Assembly (NCBI GenBank): GCA_000442125.1
Contig: KE546970.1
Location: forward strand, 612,667-676,666
DNA length: 64,000 nt
Source: Opeltia flavorubescens
Lineage: Eukaryota; Ascomycota; Lecanoromycetes; Teloschistales; Teloschistaceae
Direction: 5' to 3'
Positions within the stretch are counted from its first letter, which is position 1. Every line of letters begins with the position of its first letter. This document shows positions 54,060 through 64,000 of this stretch, in pieces. The position numbers and the translations under genes were made by a program. A model generated the notes under the pieces. The model was not told the DNA's origin. It saw nothing but the letters and a program-made list of their open reading frames with translations, and searched no databases.

Positions 54060-55100
54060 AAAATAAAAAATAAATAAAAAATTAAAGTTAAAAATCCCTA
54101 ATTTTATTTAATATAAAAATAAAAGTTATATAAAATATATATTATTTAAATATAAATATAAATATATTTTTAAAATTTATTTAATTATATATAAAATAAA
54201 AATTTTAAAAATTTTATTTAATATAGATTATCTTAATTATTATTTAGCGAATATATAAAATCGAATTAAAAAAGCGAATTTAAATATTAGGTTTAAAATA
54301 ATTTAAAAGGAATAATTAAAATTTTTATTAAATTAATTCGATTTTTAAATTATTTATAGAATTAAAATAATTTTATAATATTTTAATATAAAATATTATA
54401 ATAAATAAAATATTTTTTTATTTATTAAATATTTAAAAAACTTTAAAAATTATATAAAAAAGTTTTTATTAGATTATATTTAAATAAATATTTTAAAGAA
54501 TATTTTTTAAAATAATATAATTAATAAAATATTTAAAATATTTAATCTTTTAAAAATATATTAAGGGATTATTAATTAAATAATTAAAATTAAATCGGTT
54601 TAATTATAATATTAAGCGTATATTAATTATAATAATATAAATACTAAAGTATTAAATTTTAAAAATTATAAAAATAAATAAAAAAAATAAAGTTTATTTA
54701 ATATTATTATATTAATAATTAACGCGAATATAATAATAATTAATTATAGAAATTATAAAGGCTAGTATAATTTTTAAAAATATAATTTAAATAATAACCG
54801 CGGATTTTATAAAAATAGTAATATACTAATAATAATTATTTATTAAAAATATAATAAAAAAAATTATAAAAAACCCGATTACTTTTATAAAAATAAAAAA
54901 GAAAAAAATAAAATTTAATAAATATTATTTTTATATTATTAAATTGTTAATAAATAAAACTATAAATATTTTATTTAATTATAAATATAATTATTTAAAA
55001 GATTAAATTAATTATATTTATTAATTATAATATAAACCTAAATTTTATATTATAATACTATATAAAGGAATTAAAATTATATAATAACTGTGATATTAAA
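54060..55100 (+). pseudogene. gypsy-1 gag-like region, RIP-degraded
   Basis: The plus-strand translation gives a Lys/Asn/Tyr-rich region with alternating aromatic residues. It passes near 54,720-54,840 into an Asn/Gly/Arg-rich stretch (for example NYRNYKG and NNNRGFYKNSN), like the RNA-binding tail of gag. A possible zinc-knuckle start (KYYFYI, with Tyr where Cys would be after TGT-to-TAT change) lies near 54,915. The assignment rests on position before RT and composition. Gag would form the particle that packages element RNA. Confidence 0.55.
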
Positions 55101-55158
55101 ACGCTGGTTAGGATATTAAATAATATAAATTTAATTTATTTTTAAAAATATAAACTTC

Positions 55159-55192
55159 NNGTTAANTTTATTAATTTAAAAAANNAANNTAN
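55159..55192. other. N cluster between gag and RT of gypsy-1 (right arm)
   Basis: Eight Ns over 34 bases, in the area where the protease should lie. The left-arm counterpart (about 27,100-27,160) has called bases. Confidence 0.6.
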
Positions 55193-55791
55193 AATAATAA
55201 TAGATAAATATATTAAAATAAATATTAAATTTTTTAATATTATATTTACTTTTTTATAGTTATATTAATATAATTTAGATATTAATTAAATATATATATA
55301 ATAAATATAGCGCGATTCTAGCGCTATTTTAATAAGAATAAATATTAAATTAATCCTAATTAAAAAATTAAAATATTTATTAAAAATAAAAAAATTTAAA
55401 TAATTATACTTTTTTAATATAAAGCTATATAATAAAAATAATATAATCGCTTTATATAATATTAAAAAAGCGATTTTATTTAAAAAATATATCGATTTAA
55501 AAAAAGTTTATAATTTTTAAAAAACTAATAAATTCTTTAAATATTTTATAAATAATTATACTTTTAAAATAATAGGTAATCTATTATTTAAACCTTTATA
55601 TAATTTTTTAATTATTAAATTAAAAATTTTATAAACCTATATTAATAAAAATTTAATAAAAAAATCTATTTATTATTTAATATTATAAGCTAGCCTTTTA
55701 ATTATATTTATAAAAAAAAAGTAGTAGTTTTTATTTTTATATTAATTATTAAAGGCTAAACCGGATTATTATTAAAAACCGGTATTTTTTT

Positions 55792-56230
55792 TCTCTAATA
55801 TTAGAAGCTTTAAATAAGTTATATAAAATAATAATTTTTACCCGTTTAAATATCTAGAATATTTATTATTATATTAGAATTTAAAAAAATAATAAATAAA
55901 AAATAATATTTTATATTTATTACGGTTATTTTAAATATTATATTATATTATTTAATTTAATAAATATTTTAATTACCTTTTAAATATATATTAATAATAT
56001 TTTTAAAAATTTTCTAAACTTTTTTATTATAATATATATAAATAATTTACTAATTTATTTTAAAAATAAAGCCGAGTATCTAATATATATATAAAAGGTT
56101 CTTATAAAACTATTATAATATAGGTTATATATTAAATTAAAAAAGTATTTATTTAATATATATAAAATTAGATTTATAAAATTTATTATTCGTTTTAATA
56201 ATATTATAATAAAAAAATTCTATATTAAAT
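55792..56230 (+). pseudogene. gypsy-1 reverse transcriptase, RIP-degraded
   Basis: One frame from 55,792 can be followed through the core RT blocks. It shows IFTRLNI*NIYYYIRI (FTxLDIRxAYHxIRI block), FYIYYGYF (FRTRYGYF), YYIILFNLINILITF* (MPFGLTNAPATFQ) and, at 56,029-56,061, IIYINNLLIYF, the catalytic YIDDLLIYS block with both Asp changed to Asn at 56,041-56,046. Stops replace Gln, Arg and Trp codons. The enzyme would copy element RNA to DNA. The match over four ordered motifs makes the family secure; the product is certainly non-functional. Confidence 0.92.
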
Positions 56231-58090
56231 ATATAAAAAATTAGCCTCTTTTAAAATTATACTATAATATATAATATTTCTTTAAATTTATAAACTTTTA
56301 CTAATATTTTATTAAAATATTTTTATAAATAGTACTACTACTAATATTATTATTAAAAAGTGGTAATAAAAAAAAATTTAATATTAAATTTATTTTAATT
56401 AAAAAAATAATTAGCGCGTTTAAAATATTAAAAAAATATTTTATAATAGTATTTATTTTATAAAAATTTAATTATATATTTTAAATTTATATTAAAATAG
56501 ATATTTTAAAATATATAATTTTAATAATTATTTTATAGCCTTTTAATATTAGTATATAGATTTATTAATATTTTATTACTTATTAATTTTTAAAAAAAAT
56601 AATAATTAAATATAATTATAATATTAAAAATTTAGAAATATTAATTATTATTTATATTTATAAATAATAGCGATATTATATTAAAAAAGTTTTTTATAAA
56701 ATAAAAATTAATATTAATTATATTAATCTTTATAATTTTTTTATAAAAAAGAAGTTTAGCTATAAAAATATTAAATAATAAAAATAATTAATTAAGTTAA
56801 ATTTAAATTTAAAATATAGACTAAATAAACTAAATTTTATTAATATAATATTATAAAAAAGTAACTATAAAATATTTAAAATTTATATTATTTTTAATAT
56901 TTTAAATTAAAATTCTAGAAATATATTTATTTAACCTTATATTCTAGAAAATTTTAAAAAAATTTTAGGGAAAATATAAAATTAATTATAGATTTTTTAA
57001 AAATTTAATATTATCTATTTAAAATTTTTATAAAATAAAATAAAAATAAATCTAAAAATTTATAAAAGATTTTAAATAATATTAAAAAATTATTAAAAAA
57101 TAATAAAAAAAGCTATTTTAATAATAAAATATTATTAATTAATTTTAAAAATATTTAAAAAAGTTTTTAAAAATTATTTAAAAATATTAAAACTATTATT
57201 AAAAATATTTAAAAAATAGTAATAATATATTATATAATAAAAGAGGTAAAAGTTAATATTTCTAATAAAAAAAATAAACTTTTAGAAAATACTTTTAAAT
57301 ATAGATTTTTAATAAAAAATCGCGTATTTAATATTTATATAAAAAAGCGCGATAATATTATATTATTTATATTTTTTTATAATTAAAAAATATTTTTAAT
57401 ATTAATAAAAAAAAATAAAAATATTTTAAAAAATAATATAAAAATATTAATTCTATTTTTTATAATTAAAAAAAAGTTTTTTAAATAAAAAAAAAATAAA
57501 TATTAATAAAAACTTATAATTTTAAAATATATAAAAAATTAAAAGCTTTTTATAAATTTAATATTATTATATATAATAATATTTAATTAATTTTTTTAAA
57601 TAATTCTAATAATTTTAAAAATTTATAATTAAAGTAATAAATTATTAAAAAAGCGGCTTTAAAAAATATATATAATATATTTTTATTATTTTTTTATTAT
57701 ATTATAAAAGGGTTTTAAAAGTTTAATAATATAGTTAAAAAATTAATATTTTTAAAAAAAAGATTATTTAATAATTTATTAAATATTTATATAATATTAA
57801 AATAATTTAATAAAAATTATTAATAATATTAAAATTAAAAATTATTTTATTATAATAAAAAATAATATTTTCTTTTTAATATAATTAAATAAAAAGTTTT
57901 TAAATATAATTATAATAATTTTATAATAAGTTATTTTAACTATAAAAAAATATTAAAATTTATTTATTAAAAATATTTTTAATTAAATATAATAAAAAAT
58001 ATTAAATATTATATATATATTTATAATATATATTATTAAATAAAATTTATAAAGTATAAATTATATAATAAAATATAATCGTTAAAAAAA

Positions 58091-58575
58091 CCTTTAAAAT
58101 TATTTAGTAATTTAATTATAAATTTTATTATTAATCTACCTTTATATAAACGCTTTTATATTATATATAATTCGATTTTTATAATAGTCGACTATTATAT
58201 AAAGTTTACTATATATATTTTATATTAAATAATTATAATTATAGAAAAAATAGCGGATACTTTTATTAATAAAATATATAATTATTATAATATATTTAAA
58301 TTATTAGTTTTTAATTAAAAAACTTTTTTTATTTTATAATTTTAATTTACTTTTTATTATTATTTAAAAATTAAATATTATTTAAATACTGTTTTTTATT
58401 TATAAATTAATAAATAAATTAAATAATAAAATTAAACTTTAAAATAATTTTTAAAAGGTTTTATTAATTATAATTAAAATAATTAAAATAAATAATTACT
58501 TTTTATAAAATTTATATATAATAATAGTAAATATACTTCTACTAATATAATACTATTTTTTACTATTATTAATAG
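58091..58575 (+). pseudogene. gypsy-1 integrase catalytic core, RIP-degraded
   Basis: The frame beginning cct at 58,091 reads PLKLFSNLIINFIINLP (the +DFITDLP block) and then IFIIVDYYIKFTIY, which keeps the Asp of VDRFTK at 58,197-58,202. The next blocks are FYYYLKIKYYLNTVFYL (for LxIKxxLSTAYHPQ) and FIYNNSKYTSTN (AEFAYNNSxHSSTG), the latter ending near 58,550. These are ordered landmarks of the Ty3/gypsy integrase rve core. Some codons for Trp, Gln and Arg are stops. The enzyme would insert element DNA and make the 5-bp duplications seen at the ends. Confidence 0.9.
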
Positions 58576-58801
58576 ATATTTTAATTTAGAAAATAATATT
58601 TAAATTAATAATACTAAAAATAATATATTTAAAACGCGTTAATATATTAAAAAATATATATATATATATATTTAATTTAAAAACTAATAGAAAATAGTAA
58701 TAAAAAAATAATTTAAATATTATAATTAAAAGTATTTTATAAAATCCTTTATTATTAATAATATAATATAATTAAATAAATATAATATTAAAATAAAAAA
58801 A

Positions 58802-58873
58802 NTATTAAAAAAATTAGATTATAAATTTTATAAATTTTTTAAAATAATAAAACTANTAAATTTATAATTNTAN
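58802..58873. other. Scattered Ns in gypsy-1 integrase C-terminal region
   Basis: Ns at 58,801, about 58,856, 58,870 and 58,873. The first lies exactly where the left arm breaks off into its 10-N gap, so the assembler had difficulty at the same element position in both arms. Confidence 0.55.
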
Positions 58874-59210
58874 TATTTAAAATTTTTAATATTAATAAAT
58901 TATATTTATTTTATTTTTTATATCTTTTTTTTTAAACTATATATAATAATAGAAAAAAAAAATAAAAAAAATCTACTACTTTTATTTATTGATAGTAAAG
59001 AATAATATAAAATAAAAAAAATATTTAATTTAAAATAGTATTATAAAAAATTATAATATCTAGTAAAATAGTTAAACTATAATTTTAAAAATAATAGCTA
59101 GTTTAATATTAAAAAAATATTAAAAGTTAGTAAATATATAAAGGACTTTTATTATATATATTTTAAAAAACTACTAAATAATAATAAAAAAAGCTTTTTA
59201 AAAAAAAAAT
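58803..59210 (+). pseudogene. gypsy-1 integrase C-terminus and chromodomain, RIP-degraded
   Basis: The first part reads KKLDYKFYKFFKII and, near 58,880-58,920, a FKIFNINKLYLFYF stretch fitting the LPxxxxIHPVFHVS motif. From about 59,000 the frame gives FNLK*YYKKL*YLVK*LNYN followed by FKNNS*FNIKKIL, a good match to a chromodomain (xLQYLVKWxGYxxxxxSWxxxxxL) with stops at the Trp codons. The frame continues to about 59,200. Chromodomains bind methylated histone H3 and guide integration into heterochromatin. This segment is missing from the left-arm copy because of an assembly gap. Confidence 0.8.
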
Positions 59211-60860
59211 AAAAAAGAAAAATAAATTATAATTAAATTATATATAAACGTATAAATAAAATAATAAATAAAATAATAAATAATACTAAAAATATAAAGT
59301 AATAATAAAAATAAAATTTTATATAATTACTAAAGTTTATTAATAAAATATATATTAGAAAATATATATTATAAAGTATATTATTAAAGAAAATTAAAAT
59401 TAAAAAAAGGTTTTATTAAAATATAAACTTTAAAGTTATAACTATTCGAAAATAATATAAATTTAAAAATAGAATATAAAAATAAATATATAAAAATAAA
59501 TATTAAAAATAAATATAAAGCGCTAAATAAATATAAAATTATATAATAATATTATTTTTTTTTATCTCGCTTTTATTAATAAAAGAAAAATTATTTTTTT
59601 TAATTAAATTTAACTATTCCTCTTTAATAATTAAAGGATTTAAATAATTTTAGTATAAAATTAACGCGTAAAATTATATAAAAAGAGTAAATATATAATA
59701 AAATATATTATATTAATATTTATATTAATTAATTTTTTTAAAATATAAATAGCTTTAATAATATTAAAAATACTAATAATTTTTTTTTACTATATTTTAG
59801 CTTTCTTTTAAACTTCGATTTATTTATAGCTAGCGAGGATAATAATATATAAATAGTATATAATATATTATTTTTTATTTTTATTAATAATATTAATAAT
59901 AATAATAATAAAAATTATTTTATTAGCTATTAAAATAAATTTTTAAAAAATTTATATAGATTAAAAAAACTACCGCGATATATAGATTTAATATATTAAT
60001 TTATATTTTTTTTAAAGTTTAAAATAACGCGTATAATATTTAAAACTAATATTAAATTTTATATAATAAATAAAAGTATAATAAATAATAAAATTATTTT
60101 TTAATTATTTTTTATTAAAAATTATTAAATAATAATATTAAATAAATAATATATATTATAATATTAGCCTTAATATATTAATAATAGTAATTTTTTATAA
60201 AATTAAAATATTTAATAATATTAAAGTATCGGGCGCTTATATATTCTAAAAAGTCTTTTTAATTATAAAAGTTTTAGGAGCTTTAAAATCTATAATAAAA
60301 AATATAAAAATTAAAAAAGGTTTATAAAAAAATAAAATTAATAAATAAAAATAAAATATAATAAAAATAATAAAAATCTAAATTAAAAAATAAATTTATA
60401 TTAAAAAAGAAATATTTATTATATATTTATAAATAAAAAATAAAATTATACTATTTAACGTGAAATTTATAATATTAATAATATAAATTAAATTATTTAA
60501 AATTTAATAGCTTTAATTATTTATAATTATTATAGCGTAGTATAACTATTAAATAAAATTATTAAATAATATTAATTTCTATAAATATATTTTAGTATAA
60601 ATATTTAATAAATATTAAAAGGTATTAATAATATATTATAGCGTAATAGTTAATATTAATATTAATACTAAATAATTTTTAATATATAAAATAAAGCTAT
60701 TTATATATTTTATATATAATAATAAAATATTTTATATATATATATATATTAATATTATATATCTTTAAATTATTAATTTAACTAATACGTATTTAAATAT
60801 ACGCGTTTTATATAAAAAGTTTAACTATTTATTATATATATATCGCCTAATTATAAAATA
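59211..60860 (+). other. gypsy-1 3' region between chromodomain and 3' LTR
   Basis: About 1.65 kb without a recognisable domain, present in both arms (left about 21,880-23,490). This is long for a 3' untranslated region in this family, so it may hold a captured or lineage-specific sequence. TpG survivors are few and no frame could be read. Confidence 0.45.
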
Positions 60861-60885
60861 NTAAANATACTATTATANNANANNN
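60861..60885. other. N cluster at polypurine tract of gypsy-1 (right arm)
   Basis: Ns at 60,861, 60,866, 60,878-60,879, 60,881 and 60,883-60,885, directly before the 3' LTR. The left-arm counterpart reads aaaagagaagat, so the masked bases are probably the polypurine tract. Confidence 0.65.
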
Positions 60886-60890
60886 GATAT

Positions 60891-61147
60891 TATTATAATT
60901 AATAATAGTCTAGTTTATTATAATATTATAAAACCGTTATATAGTTTTAGTTAAAATATTATATCGTTATATTATACTAGTAGAAAAAGGGGTCTATATA
61001 ATTAAAGGAATTCCCTTTAATATTTATAGCTTTCTAGATATTAATATATATATATTTTTTATATATAGTTCTATATATATAATAATAGAACGCTAGACTA
61101 TTATTTATACTTTTATATAATTTTCCTATTATTATATTCATTTTATA
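60891..61147 (+). repeat. gypsy-1 3' LTR (right-arm copy)
   Basis: A 257-bp partner of 53,477-53,733 with mostly transition differences. It is followed by ataat at 61,148-61,152. Confidence 0.88.
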
Positions 61148-61152
61148 ATAAT
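61148..61152. repeat. Target-site duplication of gypsy-1 (ataat), right copy, 3' side
   Basis: Matches 53,472-53,476. Confidence 0.75.
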
Positions 61153-61256
61153 AGAAATAATATAATAAATTACTAATATAACGGGTCTTTAAAAAAATTT
61201 AATAGAGTTATTTAAATAATTATTATCTAGTATAAAATAAATATATTTTTTATAGA
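61153..61256. other. Short spacer between gypsy-1 and TIR element (right arm)
   Basis: About 100 bp, mirror of 21,484-21,586. It contains one of the few C/G-rich words nearby (acgggtc) and no element signal. Confidence 0.5.
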
Positions 61257-61720
61257 TTAATTAGATCGAGTCGGATTAAATCGGATTAAATTCGAGTTAA
61301 TACTAATTTTTAAAATTAAAATCTAATTTAATTTATAATTAGATCGAATTTATATTATATTTAATTAACTAATTATAATTTAATTTAATTAATTTCAGCG
61401 TTAAAATATTAAAAAATTTAATAATTAATTAAAATAAATAGTGATAAATTAATTTATAATATTAAATAAACTTTAAATTAAATAAATAACTAATTAATAA
61501 ATTAAACTATTAATATAATTAATATTTTTATTTTTAAATTAGCGCTATTTTTATAAAATCCTATTATATTTAATAATTTATATTAAAATTAGCTTAAATT
61601 TAAGTACTTAAATTTAATCTAAAATTATCTAGATTAAATTATAAAAATTTATAATTTAATTTAAATCGGTTCTAGTTCTTAATTTTATTTATAAAACCTA
61701 GTTAATTAACTAGTCTAATT
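61257..61720 (+). repeat. TIR element, left terminal repeat (right copy)
   Basis: Forward ~464-bp terminal repeat. It opens with ttaattagatcgagtcgg, the least RIPed version of the family's outer edge, which includes two cggattaaat units in tandem. Confidence 0.75.
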
Positions 61721-63063
61721 TTTTAATATAAAGCGATTTTTTTTACTTTTTATTATAAAATAAAAGTTAATTCTTTAAATATATTTAAATATATATATTA
61801 TAATTTATTTTTTTTTATTATAATTTATGCTTTTAAATTAGTTTAATTATATTTAATATATTATAGTTTTAATTTTTTTTTTATTATTTAAAAGTCTAGA
61901 TTATTATTAAAAATATTTATTAAAAAAGCTCGCGGTTATAATAAAAATAGAAATAATAGTAATAATATAATTACTAATTTTTAAAATTTAAATATTTAAT
62001 TATAAACTATATATATAAATTTAATAAATAAATTTTTTAATATAATTAGTTTAACGATTTTTTAAGATAAATATATTATAAAACTATTTAATAATACCGC
62101 GGGATTATAATAGAATAATAATATTTTTTTAATAGAATTAACGCTAGATTTAAATACTCGTTATTATAAAAATAAAAAGCTAATATATAATATAATTCTA
62201 TTTCTTTTATTATCTAGTTCTAATAGTAGTTATAATAATAGCGATTTTTTAAATATTTCTTTAAATATATAAGCGGAATAGAAAACTAAAGATTTAAAAT
62301 ATAGAATAAAAAAGGTTATTAAATATATTTATTATTTTAAAAAAGCTAAAATAGTTTATTAATAAATTTAAATAATATTTTAAAAGTTTTATATACTAAT
62401 TAATATATTTATATTTATTATTCCGTTTATTAATATTAAANCTTTTATTTTTATAAAGNTAAAAGATATTAAACTAGCTTTTCTACTAGATTATCCGTTA
62501 AAAAATAGTTTTACTANTTATTAAATATAGATATTATAAGCGGATATAATATTTAAATTATTATATAATTCGTTTTTAATAAATAAAATAAAAATTTAGT
62601 TTATAATATTATTATTAAAGGGTAATTCTTTAATATAATAAATTTAATATATAAAAATAAATAAAATTAATATAAACTACCTAGCTTAATTTTTATAAAT
62701 AACTATTTTATTTTTTATTAAATAAAAAAAGCCGATTTTTAAACTTTTTATTAAAGTATTATATATTAGAATAAAATATAATAATATTATAAAAACTTTA
62801 TAATTAAATAAAAATTCTTAAAAATTAGTTATAAAAACTATTAAAAAAATAATATATAATATATTCTATTATAAAATTTTAATATAATATTTAAATATTA
62901 ATATACTAATTTAAATATATATTTAAAAATAAAATAAAAAATAAATAAATAGCTTTAATAATTTATTATAAAATTAGAAGCTTAATAAGTATAAATTTTA
63001 TAAAAAATAGAGTTATATCTATTATAAATAGTTTTTATATTTAATAAATACTTTACGGGCTTT

Positions 63064-63528
63064 AAACTAAACTAGTTAATTAATCGGGTTTTATAGATAA
63101 AATTAGAAACTAGAACTAACTAGAGTTAGATTATAAATTTTTATAATTTAATTTAAACGATTTCGGGTTAAATTTAAATATATAGATTTAATTTAATCTT
63201 AATATAAATTATTAAATATAATAGAATTTTATAAAAATAGTACTAATTTAAAAATAAAAATAATAATTATATTAATATTATAATTTATTAATTAATTATT
63301 TATTTAATTTAAAGCTTATTTAATATTATAAATTAATTTATAACTATTTATTTTAATTAATTATTTAATATTTTAATATTTTAATATTAAAACTAATAAA
63401 ATTAAGTTATAATTAATCGATTAAATATAATATAAATTCGATTTAATTATAAATTAAGTCGGGTTTTAATTTTAAAAATTAGTATTAATTTAAATTCGAT
63501 TTAATTTAATTTAACTTAATTTAATTAA
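63064..63528 (-). repeat. TIR element, right terminal repeat (right copy)
   Basis: Reverse complement of 61,257-61,720. Its inner edge reads actagttaattaatcgggtt and its outer edge ends in ttaattaa. Confidence 0.75.
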
Positions 63529-63732
63529 TTTATTTTAAACTATTAATTCTTTAATAATTAATTTTATTATTATTTAAATAAATATTTTTTATATTCTATT
63601 ATATAGTTTTATTAATTTTAAATTCGCAGGTTATTTATTAAACGATTTTATAATTTTAATTATTTTTTAATTATAAAGAGTTATCTAGTAAAATAATAAA
63701 AGGAATTTAAAAAAAAAAACCTTATATATAAA
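63529..63732. other. Short host segment between TIR element and gypsy-2 (right arm)
   Basis: About 204 bp, mirror of 19,013-19,218; no element or coding signal. It keeps one CA-bearing word (tcgcagg near 63,625). Confidence 0.5.
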
Positions 63733-63737
63733 CTTTA
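63733..63737. repeat. Target-site duplication of gypsy-2 (cttta), right-arm copy
   Basis: Reverse complement of taaag at 19,008-19,012, directly before the LTR. Confidence 0.75.
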
Positions 63738-64000
63738 TATTACGGTTATATCGTATAAATAGAAGGTTAATAAAGCAGATAAAATTAAATAGCTATTATA
63801 GCTCGAAAAAAGCTTTTTAAATATATTTACCTAGTTAAATTTAGCGCTTTTTAACGCCTATATTTATTTAATTATAAATTTTATAGATAAATAGTTTTTT
63901 ACCTTTAATATAATATTATTACTTTATATTTATTATATAATAAATAGTAGTAATTAAAAGTAATTTATATAAAATATAATATTATTAATTTCTATATATA
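63738..64000 (+). mobile_element. gypsy-2, right-arm copy, 5' end only (cut by window end)
   Basis: A 205-bp 5' LTR occupies 63,738-63,942 and is the reverse complement of 18,803-19,007. The first 58 bp of the interior follow to the window end and match the left copy. The coding strand is plus here. The rest of the element should lie just beyond the window if the inverted duplication includes all of it. Confidence 0.85.

Larger units (their letters stand above)
53477..61147 (+). mobile_element. Ty3/gypsy chromodomain-type retrotransposon gypsy-1, right-arm copy (7.67 kb, RIP-inactivated)
   Basis: Identical-length LTRs of 257 bp (53,477-53,733 and 60,891-61,147) and ataat on both sides define it exactly. 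On the plus strand the order is a gag-like region (about 54,060-55,100), RT (55,792-56,230), integrase core (58,091-58,575), an integrase C-terminal motif (about 58,800-58,930) and a chromodomain (about 59,000-59,200). RT before IN plus a C-terminal chromodomain is the chromovirus layout; chromodomains steer integration to marked heterochromatin. Every domain is broken by stops at former Gln, Arg and Trp codons. Protease and RNase H were not read with confidence. N clusters lie at 55,159-55,192, 58,802-58,873 and 60,861-60,885. Confidence 0.92.
61257..63528. mobile_element. 2.27-kb element with ~464-bp terminal inverted repeats (right copy)
   Basis: Inverted counterpart of 19,219-21,483. Terminal repeats lie at 61,257-61,720 (forward) and 63,064-63,528 (reverse) around a 1.34-kb centre. 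One ATG at 61,827 is among the very few left in the window but opens no useful frame. Ns occur at 62,441, 62,459 and 62,517. The centre shows ccgcggg and agcggat words kept in both copies and no recognisable transposase. Confidence 0.7.
47900..64000 (-). repeat. Right arm of large inverted duplication (cut by window end)
   Basis: Reverse complement of about 18,745-34,345, containing in order the end of block X, R1 fragment C, segment E, gypsy-1, the TIR element and the start of gypsy-2. The arms differ by scattered transitions throughout, so this is not a simple assembly echo of one locus. Confidence 0.88.

Noticed and set aside
19219-63528. Terminal repeats at 19,219 and 61,257 as direct LTRs of one giant element
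   Set aside because: Each pairs with a nearby inverted partner at a fixed distance of 1.34 kb, and the two units are mirror images through the larger inverted duplication.
1-64000. Open reading frames as protein-coding genes
   Set aside because: ATG is almost absent, TAA/TAG are dense in all six frames and composition is uniform. The only protein similarity is to broken retroelement domains.
1-64000. Mitochondrial, apicoplast, Plasmodium or endosymbiont DNA as the source of the AT bias
   Set aside because: These genomes keep ATG starts, real genes and tRNA or rRNA. None is present, and their AT bias would not delete CpA/TpG while sparing CpG.

Overview
The window holds no intact gene. It is about 64 kb of extremely AT-rich DNA (roughly a tenth G+C by eye) built from old, nested transposable elements wrecked by C-to-T and G-to-A change. 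CpA and TpG are almost absent on both strands, while TpA is everywhere and CpG, CpC and CpT survive. That is the footprint of repeat-induced point mutation (RIP), so the source is most likely a filamentous ascomycete (Pezizomycotina), in an AT-isochore, subtelomeric or centromeric block. ATG and TGA have almost vanished because both contain TpG, and TAA/TAG fill every frame. No rRNA, tRNA, CRISPR array or bacterial feature is visible. The organism is inferred from mutation pattern and element types only.

Layout. (1) 1-10,868: copy A of a large unclassified repeat, here called R1, ending in a CpG-bearing terminal block X. (2) 11,011-11,473: a solitary arm of a long-terminal-inverted-repeat (TIR) element. 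(3) 11,861-19,007: a Ty3/gypsy retrotransposon on the minus strand (gypsy-2) with two 205-bp LTRs and a 5-bp target duplication. (4) 19,219-21,483: a 2.27-kb element with ~464-bp TIRs. (5) 21,592-28,812: a second Ty3/gypsy element (gypsy-1, minus strand) with 257-bp LTRs and a 5-bp target duplication. (6) 28,818-34,565: an inverted, truncated R1 fragment (D) with an inserted 0.26-kb element and a pocket less hit by RIP. (7) 34,566-37,356: unassigned RIPed DNA. (8) 37,357-48,020: copy B of R1, in the same orientation as A. (9) 48,021-64,000: the mirror image of 18,745-34,345, namely R1 fragment C with the same 0.26-kb element, the same pocket, gypsy-1 on the plus strand (53,477-61,147), the TIR element (61,257-63,528) and the start of gypsy-2 (63,738 to the window end).

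The largest structure is therefore an inverted duplication with arms of at least 15.6 kb around a ~13.6-kb spacer. Both arms share the same insertion junctions and target duplications, so the nested composite existed before it was duplicated, and the copies were then mutated separately. Gypsy-1 still reads as a chromodomain-type gypsy: reverse transcriptase, integrase and a C-terminal chromodomain can be followed if in-frame TAA/TAG are taken as RIP-made stops. Gypsy-2 is a different fungal gypsy lineage.

Limits. R1 and the TIR element could not be assigned to a superfamily by eye. Boundaries not fixed by LTRs or target duplications are good to about 10-30 bp. Several N clusters and one 10-N gap mark assembly trouble inside repeats; one hides about 400 bp of gypsy-1.
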